Shown here one piece after another: positions 59,217 to 64,000 of a stretch of 64,000 nucleotides of DNA. A model generated the notes under the pieces. It had not been told where the DNA came from, did not search any database, and saw only the letters and a program-made list of their open reading frames with translations. The number at the start of each line of letters is the position of its first letter. Position 1 is the stretch's first letter. A program made the translations under genes and the position numbers. Source of the stretch: Candidatus Bathyarchaeota archaeon (lineage in GTDB: Archaea > Thermoproteota > Bathyarchaeia > Bathyarchaeales > Bathycorpusculaceae); assembly GCA_012515445.1 (NCBI GenBank), contig JAAYYI010000112.1, positions 1-64,000 on the forward strand, read 5' to 3'.

Positions 59217-59742
59217 CTATTTCCATAAACTGTTTAGCCCATTCTTTTTCGGTTCTGAGATGCATAATCGGCCTCGTCGCCAATGCATGGTCGCTCTGTG
59301 GATAGTTGTGTTCTTGGAAGTACCTTTCTACGCTTTCATAGACGCTTATGGCTTCATCGATGGATTGGATGTACTTTTTTAGGGCTTCCTGTCTTTCTTG
59401 TTTGTTTAGGAAGCACAGGTTGGCTATGGCTAAATCGATTCGCCAGGTGGTTTTTTCAACGTTTGACAGGATGTCTATTAGGCTGTTTTTTAGTGCGGTT
59501 TGCCCGTTTTCTGTGGCTGTGTAGATTTTTTGTGCTACGTTATTTTTGGATAGTTTTATTGCTGATTTGATTAATTCTTTTTCTTCAAGCTTTTTTAGTA
59601 TTTTATATATAGAGGGCAGCGAGATTTCTGTCCAGTGGCGCATGTTTCTGTCTTCGATTGTTTTTTCTATTTCGTATCCGTGCATTGGTTTTTCGCAGAT
59701 TAAGCCGAGTATGGCTATCTCCATGTTCGATATTATACTCAT
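59200..59742 (-). CDS. PadR-family transcriptional regulator
   Basis: MEIAILGLICEKPMHGYEIEKTIEDRNMRHWTEISLPSIYKILKKLEEKELIKS. Confidence 0.93.
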   Translation of the reverse strand: MSIISNMEIAILGLICEKPMHGYEIEKTIEDRNMRHWTEISLPSIYKILKKLEEKELIKSAIKLSKNNVAQKIYTATENGQTALKNSLIDILSNVEKTTWRIDLAIANLCFLNKQERQEALKKYIQSIDEAISVYESVERYFQEHNYPQSDHALATRPIMHLRTEKEWAKQFMEIGEKDE

Positions 59743-59745
59743 ATG

Positions 59746-59765
59746 ATATTATAACGATATAATAT
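59746..59765. promoter_or_regulatory. Palindromic putative PadR operator next to its own start codon
   Basis: ATATTATaacgatATAATAT; GATATTATA direct repeat at 59729..59737 and 59745..59753. Confidence 0.55.
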
Positions 59766-59913
59766 GGCCCTAATTAAGCTACCGTAATTACCTTTGGCTC
59801 CCTTACCAACTGCACACACGCTTTCGAAAGAAACCTGCCTCCGCTCTTAACGAGCGCACAAGCAATCATAACGATACCTAAAAACAGAGCCGTCAGCTAT
59901 ATCGAAAAGGCGT

Positions 59914-60255
59914 TTACGGGTGATCTTTTAATTTAGCGGTAAAATCTTTCTGCGCTTTCCTGTACCTTTTAACTATATCCCTTCCAAAATCTGTAACTTC
60001 TGAGGAGCCTCCACCTCTAGCGCCGCCGCGGCTGCGAGTTACCAGTGATTGACTAAGTCTCTCCTCAGCTAGCGTTATCCTGTGTAAGGCGTATCGGTAG
60101 GACATGCCTAGCTCTTTTGATGCTTCTAGAACAGAATGGTGTTGGTCTATCTTTTCAATTAGTTTGGCTACGCCGTCGCCAAAGACGGGTTCTTCTTTCT
60201 CGTTTACCATCCAAAGCTTGAATCGGTAGCTTAAAGGGCACATGTTGCTGGTCAC
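59914..60255 (-). CDS. ModE N-terminal-type winged-helix regulator (no TOBE domain)
   Basis: FKLWMVNEKEEPVFGDGVAKLIEKIDQHHSVLEASKELGMSYRYALHRITLAEERLSQSLVTRSRGGARGGGSSEVTDFGRDIVKRYR. Confidence 0.9.
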   Translation of the reverse strand: MTSNMCPLSYRFKLWMVNEKEEPVFGDGVAKLIEKIDQHHSVLEASKELGMSYRYALHRITLAEERLSQSLVTRSRGGARGGGSSEVTDFGRDIVKRYRKAQKDFTAKLKDHP

Positions 60256-60437
60256 CTTGCATTATTTGTGCCGTCTGAGGACTTAAGCTTAATGTTGGCT
60301 GTGCTTTTTCGGCTGTAGAGTTAGCGTTGTTTGTGGTGTAGTTGTAGTCAACTGTAGCTAGCAAGGCTTTTATAGCATATATATTGTATATACGATTAAT
60401 ATCAAACGGGTCAACTGTCACTTAGGGAGAACGAACA

Positions 60438-61322
60438 TTGTCGGAATCCATGCAAGATACCCCAAAATTAAACCAAGTTGTCGAAAAAAAAGTCCTCAAC
60501 TCGGTAACTAAAAAACTTACCATATATGCCCCAGATATCGCTGTAAAAGCGCATGCCGGGCAATTCGTCATCTTCAAAGTACGCCAAGACAGCGAAAGAA
60601 TACCCCTAACCTTATCGTCATGGGATAAAGAAAAAGGCACAATCTCACACATTTTCCAAGAAGTAGGCTACTCAACTATCGAATTAGGCAAACTACACGT
60701 AGACGACAAAATAATGCATATAGCCGGACCACTGGGTAACGCAAGCGAAATAGAGAACTTCGGAACAGCCGTCGTAGTATGCGGAGGCTTAGGCACAGCA
60801 GTCGCCTACCCCGTAGCTAAAGCGCTAAAAGAAGCAGGAAACAAAGTCATCTCCATAGTTGGCGCAAGAAACAAAGACCTCTTTATTTTAGAGAACGAAA
60901 TGAAAGCCGTATCCAGTGAAATCTACTTTACAACCGACGACGGCTCAAACGGAACCAAAGGCTTTGTCAGCGACGTCCTTAAATCACTCATCGCAAAAAA
61001 GGAAAAAATCGACATAGTATTCGCAATCGGCCCCCCAATAATGATGAGCGTTATCGCTGACCTCACACGACCACACAAAATACGAACTATCGCCAGCTTA
61101 AACCCGATTATGGTTGACGGTATGGGTATGTGCGGTGCCTGCCGAGTATCAATCGACGGCAAAACACAATTCGCGTGTGTAGATGGCCCAGAATTTGATG
61201 CACATAAAGTTAATTTCAAAGAACTCATGCTGCGGCTTAAAAGCTATTGTACTGAAGAGAACAACCTTTCATTAGCGTACCAAAAACCCGGAGAGAATAA
61301 CTGTCAATGTCACGGACACTAA
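60438..61322 (+). CDS. Sulfide dehydrogenase / NADH-dependent ferredoxin:NADP+ oxidoreductase subunit A (FAD/2Fe-2S)
   Basis: IPLTLSSWDKEKGTISHIFQEVG, VCGGLGTAVAYPVAKAL, C-term MCGACRVSIDGKTQFACVDGPEFDAHKV. Confidence 0.9.
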   Translation: MSESMQDTPKLNQVVEKKVLNSVTKKLTIYAPDIAVKAHAGQFVIFKVRQDSERIPLTLSSWDKEKGTISHIFQEVGYSTIELGKLHVDDKIMHIAGPLGNASEIENFGTAVVVCGGLGTAVAYPVAKALKEAGNKVISIVGARNKDLFILENEMKAVSSEIYFTTDDGSNGTKGFVSDVLKSLIAKKEKIDIVFAIGPPIMMSVIADLTRPHKIRTIASLNPIMVDGMGMCGACRVSIDGKTQFACVDGPEFDAHKVNFKELMLRLKSYCTEENNLSLAYQKPGENNCQCHGH

Positions 61323-62734
61323 ATAACCAGCCCCCGACGAACAACCGCTTCACAGCGGTCAATGTCCCAAAACAAGACGCGTTTAACCGAACAAAAAACT
61401 TCAGAGAAGTCGTCTTAGGCTACACTGAAGAGCAAGCAATCGCCGAAGCATCCAGGTGCCTAAATTGTACACAACCAAAATGCGTCGAAGGCTGCCCAGT
61501 TGGCGTAGAAATCCCTGTCTTCATCAAACTTATCAAACAAAACGACCTCGCCGGCGCAATCAAAAAAATTAAGGAAAAAAATAGTTTACCCGCTATCTGT
61601 GGACGTGTTTGCCCGCAGGAAGAGCAGTGCCAAAAGAACTGTCTTGTAGGCAAGAAAGGTGATCCGGTTTCAATCGGCCGTCTTGAACGCTTCGTTGCAG
61701 ATGTGGAACGCGAAAGAGGCATCGAGGTCCCCAAGCTTCCTGTTTGCAACGGTAAAAAAGTCGCTGTTGTCGGCGCTGGCCCGGCTGGTTTAACCGTGGC
61801 TGCGGATCTTGCGAAGCTGGGTTATCCCGTCACCATTTTTGAAGCTCTCCATAAAGGCGGCGGCGTCTTGGTCTATGGCATCCCCGAGTTCAGATTACCT
61901 AAATATATAGTGCAAGCAGAAATCGACTACATCAAAAAACTCGGCGTTGAATTCCAGCCGGACTACCTTATAGGCAGAATATTCACAATCGACGAACTAT
62001 TCAAAACCTGCTTCAAAGCGGTGTTCGTAGCAACAGGCGCAGGTTTACCGAAATTCCTAGAAGTCCCCGGCGAAAACCTCAACGGAATATACTCAGCTAA
62101 CGAATTCCTCATCCGCGTAAATCTTATGAAAGCATTCATGTTCCCGCAGTCAAAGACACCCATAAAAGTCGGTAAAAAGGTTGCAGTCATCGGTGGAGGG
62201 AACGTAGCCCTCGACTCGGCACGATGCGCACTGCGACTGGGCGCCGAAAACGTCACAATCTACTACCGCAGAACAAGAAACGAGATGCCCGCACGTGAAG
62301 AAGAAATCTCCAACGCTGAAGAAGAAGGAATATTCTTCAAGTACCTAAGCACACCGGTTAAATTCGAAGGCGACGAACAAGGCAACGTTAAATCGATGAT
62401 AACTCACTCCATGAGGCTCTGTGACGCAGATGACTCCGGAAAACGCCGGGTAGCCCCAATTCAGGGTTCAGAAGTGAAAACAGACATCGACACAGTCATT
62501 GTGGCCATCGGACGCACACCTAACCCCATCATACAGTCCACAACGCCGGGACTGCAAACCGAGACAGGCGGCATAATCGCAAGCGACGAATCCTTCAAAA
62601 CCAGCCTCGACGGCGTCTGGGTAGGCGGCGACATCGCAACAGGCGAAGCTACAGTAATCAGCGCAATGGGTTCAGGCAAAATCGCGGCTAAAAGCATCCA
62701 CGAGTACCTCTCAAACCCCAAAAAAGAGCAGTAA
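61307..62734 (+). CDS. Homotetrameric glutamate synthase-like / NfnB-SudA flavoprotein
   Basis: CLNCTQPKCVEGCPVGVEIPVFIKLI, ICGRVCPQEEQCQKNC, VAVVGAGPAGLTVAADLAKLGYPVTIFEALHKGGGVLVYGIPEFRLPK. Confidence 0.93.
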   Translation: MSRTLNNQPPTNNRFTAVNVPKQDAFNRTKNFREVVLGYTEEQAIAEASRCLNCTQPKCVEGCPVGVEIPVFIKLIKQNDLAGAIKKIKEKNSLPAICGRVCPQEEQCQKNCLVGKKGDPVSIGRLERFVADVERERGIEVPKLPVCNGKKVAVVGAGPAGLTVAADLAKLGYPVTIFEALHKGGGVLVYGIPEFRLPKYIVQAEIDYIKKLGVEFQPDYLIGRIFTIDELFKTCFKAVFVATGAGLPKFLEVPGENLNGIYSANEFLIRVNLMKAFMFPQSKTPIKVGKKVAVIGGGNVALDSARCALRLGAENVTIYYRRTRNEMPAREEEISNAEEEGIFFKYLSTPVKFEGDEQGNVKSMITHSMRLCDADDSGKRRVAPIQGSEVKTDIDTVIVAIGRTPNPIIQSTTPGLQTETGGIIASDESFKTSLDGVWVGGDIATGEATVISAMGSGKIAAKSIHEYLSNPKKEQ

Positions 62735-62753
62735 ACCCCCAAAAAAGGGGGTT
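62734..62753 (+). terminator. Hairpin just downstream of NfnB-like gene
   Basis: AACCCCC-AAAAAA-GGGGGTT. Confidence 0.45.
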
Positions 62754-62774
62754 AACCCATCGGTTTTTATAAAA

Positions 62775-63315
62775 AAACCTAGCAGAATACCTGCCGCTAA
62801 CGCGGCAGGATGAATGCGTCAGTTCTATATTTTGTTCGGCTCTAAAGGTCTACCACCATTAGATAAGGAGGTGATCGACTTGGACAAGGCTAGGACTTGT
62901 GCTTACCAAGCCAACTACCACCTCATCTGGGCCACTAAATACCGTCGCAAGGTTTTGGATGGCTCAGTTAGGGTTAGGCTTGAGGAGCTACTTAAGATGA
63001 TTGCTGAGCAGAATGGTTGTCTTCTGTTGGCTGCTAGGGTTCATGATGGTGACCATGTGCATGTGTTTGTCTGTGCTCCCTCGTCTGTGTCTATTCCGGA
63101 GATGGTTCGTTTTTTCAAGTGTATTTCTGCTAAGGTGCTGTTTGAGGAGTTTGCTGGGCTTAAGCTGCGGCTTTGGGGTGGGCATTTGTGGTCTGAGGGC
63201 TATGCTGTTAGGACTGCTGGTGTTGTGCCTAGTGCAAAGATAGAGGAATACATAAATCGAAAGTAGTTTTTTTTTAGGATGCTCGCCGCGAAAGCGGCGA
63301 GTAGTTCAATTTATC
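62775..63315 (+). mobile_element. IS200-type insertion sequence (tnpA only) with subterminal hairpins; exact ends uncertain
   Basis: Left hairpin CCTGCCGC-taac-GCGGCAGG (62790..62809), right hairpin CTCGCCGC-gaaa-GCGGCGAG (63282..63301), HUH transposase between. Confidence 0.85.
62880..63266 (+). CDS. tnpA: IS200/IS605-family TnpA (Y1 HUH transposase), probable TTG start
   Basis: ANYHLIWATKYRRKVLDG, DGDHVHVFV (HUH), SEGYAVRTAG (catalytic Tyr); AAGGAGGTGATC immediately upstream of TTG. Confidence 0.93.
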   Translation: MDKARTCAYQANYHLIWATKYRRKVLDGSVRVRLEELLKMIAEQNGCLLLAARVHDGDHVHVFVCAPSSVSIPEMVRFFKCISAKVLFEEFAGLKLRLWGGHLWSEGYAVRTAGVVPSAKIEEYINRK

Positions 63316-63991
63316 CAGTTTTTGTTTCAGTTAACGGTTCATTAGGTGTTGCTTTGAACGCTCTATTCACTGCGGTTTCAGCGATGCTAAAGGTGCAGTG
63401 CGAGATGCGTTTTATGTTGTCGCGGATCGAGCATATCCCGCAGACGAGTTCAGCGCTTTTATGTGGTCCAATGAAGGCTTTAGAGGTGATTTCCACGTCT
63501 AGTTTCTCGAGTTTCTGGCGGTGTTTCATGATTGCGACGGCTGCGTCGACGTTTTTGCTGAAAAACGCCTCGACTGATTTTACATAGAGTTCAGTGACTT
63601 CTGTGCCGGCGTTAATCATGAGCGCCACAACGTCGTCGGGTATGGTTTGTTTGGCGCCGTTAAGCATGATTATGTGCTTGGTTATTTCCGCTGCGTAGTC
63701 AGATGCGTGCTCCATGCGGGTAACCAGCGTCTGGTGATCCATACAGTCAACGGGATCAACGTGCAATTCGTTTGCCAGATGCGGGTTTTGCGCGGCGTTA
63801 CGCAGTATGCGCATGATTAGGAACGCGAAGTGGTCCACATCATCGTCTAATGAGTAGGTGGATTTCGCCAGTGGCACATCATTGTTTTTGAGTGCACTAA
63901 AGGCGCCTTCGCACATGGATCGCGATATGAGGTGCATACGCTGGATCGCCTGCTCCAGTGACGCTTTAGATTCATCCATAAGGCTTTGCAT
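63311..63991 (-). CDS. PhoU-domain phosphate-uptake regulator-like protein
   Basis: ALVTRMEHASDYAAEITKHI, FIGPHKSAELVCGICSIRDNIKRISHCTFSIAETAVNRAF; PhoU-like helical pattern. Confidence 0.8.
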   Translation of the reverse strand: MQSLMDESKASLEQAIQRMHLISRSMCEGAFSALKNNDVPLAKSTYSLDDDVDHFAFLIMRILRNAAQNPHLANELHVDPVDCMDHQTLVTRMEHASDYAAEITKHIIMLNGAKQTIPDDVVALMINAGTEVTELYVKSVEAFFSKNVDAAVAIMKHRQKLEKLDVEITSKAFIGPHKSAELVCGICSIRDNIKRISHCTFSIAETAVNRAFKATPNEPLTETKTG

Positions 63992-64000
63992 GTAGACGGT

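Overview
This is an archaeal chromosomal segment. Markers are Nop5 and fibrillarin, an RpoH/Rpb5-type RNA polymerase subunit, diphthine synthase, CTP-dependent riboflavin kinase, RibL, archaeal apgM and formylmethanofuran dehydrogenase. Gene content suggests a TACK/Bathyarchaeia-like lineage (inference only). Coding density is high, with many short operons. Main blocks: a 1.9 kaa DUF4011 helicase-nuclease; glycogen phosphorylase, HtrA and PurA; CbiB/CobD; Dph5-DUF357-RibL-rhomboid-RibK; Nop5-fibrillarin; AguB-AguA; an HTH-NrdD-like protein; and a molybdenum/tungsten, selenium and sulfur block at about 45.6-62.7 kb. That block holds FwdDBAC, FdhD, MobA, MobB, Rieske, LysR, DsrE, TusA, a double-cubane-type HgdC-like protein, SelD, TrmO, PadR, ModE and NfnAB. 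Mobile or repetitive DNA: one IS200-type element, one MITE-like element and two dispersed intergenic repeat families not covered by the ORF track. The most interesting observations are: (1) an RNA polymerase H subunit with an N-terminal domain resembling the eukaryotic Rpb5 jaw domain; (2) a compact LysR/DsrE/TusA/double-cubane/SelD selenium-sulfur cluster beside the Fwd-FdhD-Mob genes; (3) an NrdD-like protein ending where the glycyl-radical motif should be; (4) an FdhD homologue without the CxxC sulfur-transfer motif; (5) a GAR/RGG tail on Nop5; (6) the two repeat families. No tRNA, rRNA or CRISPR array was recognised. All calls come from reading the sequence and recalled family motifs; no database search was run.
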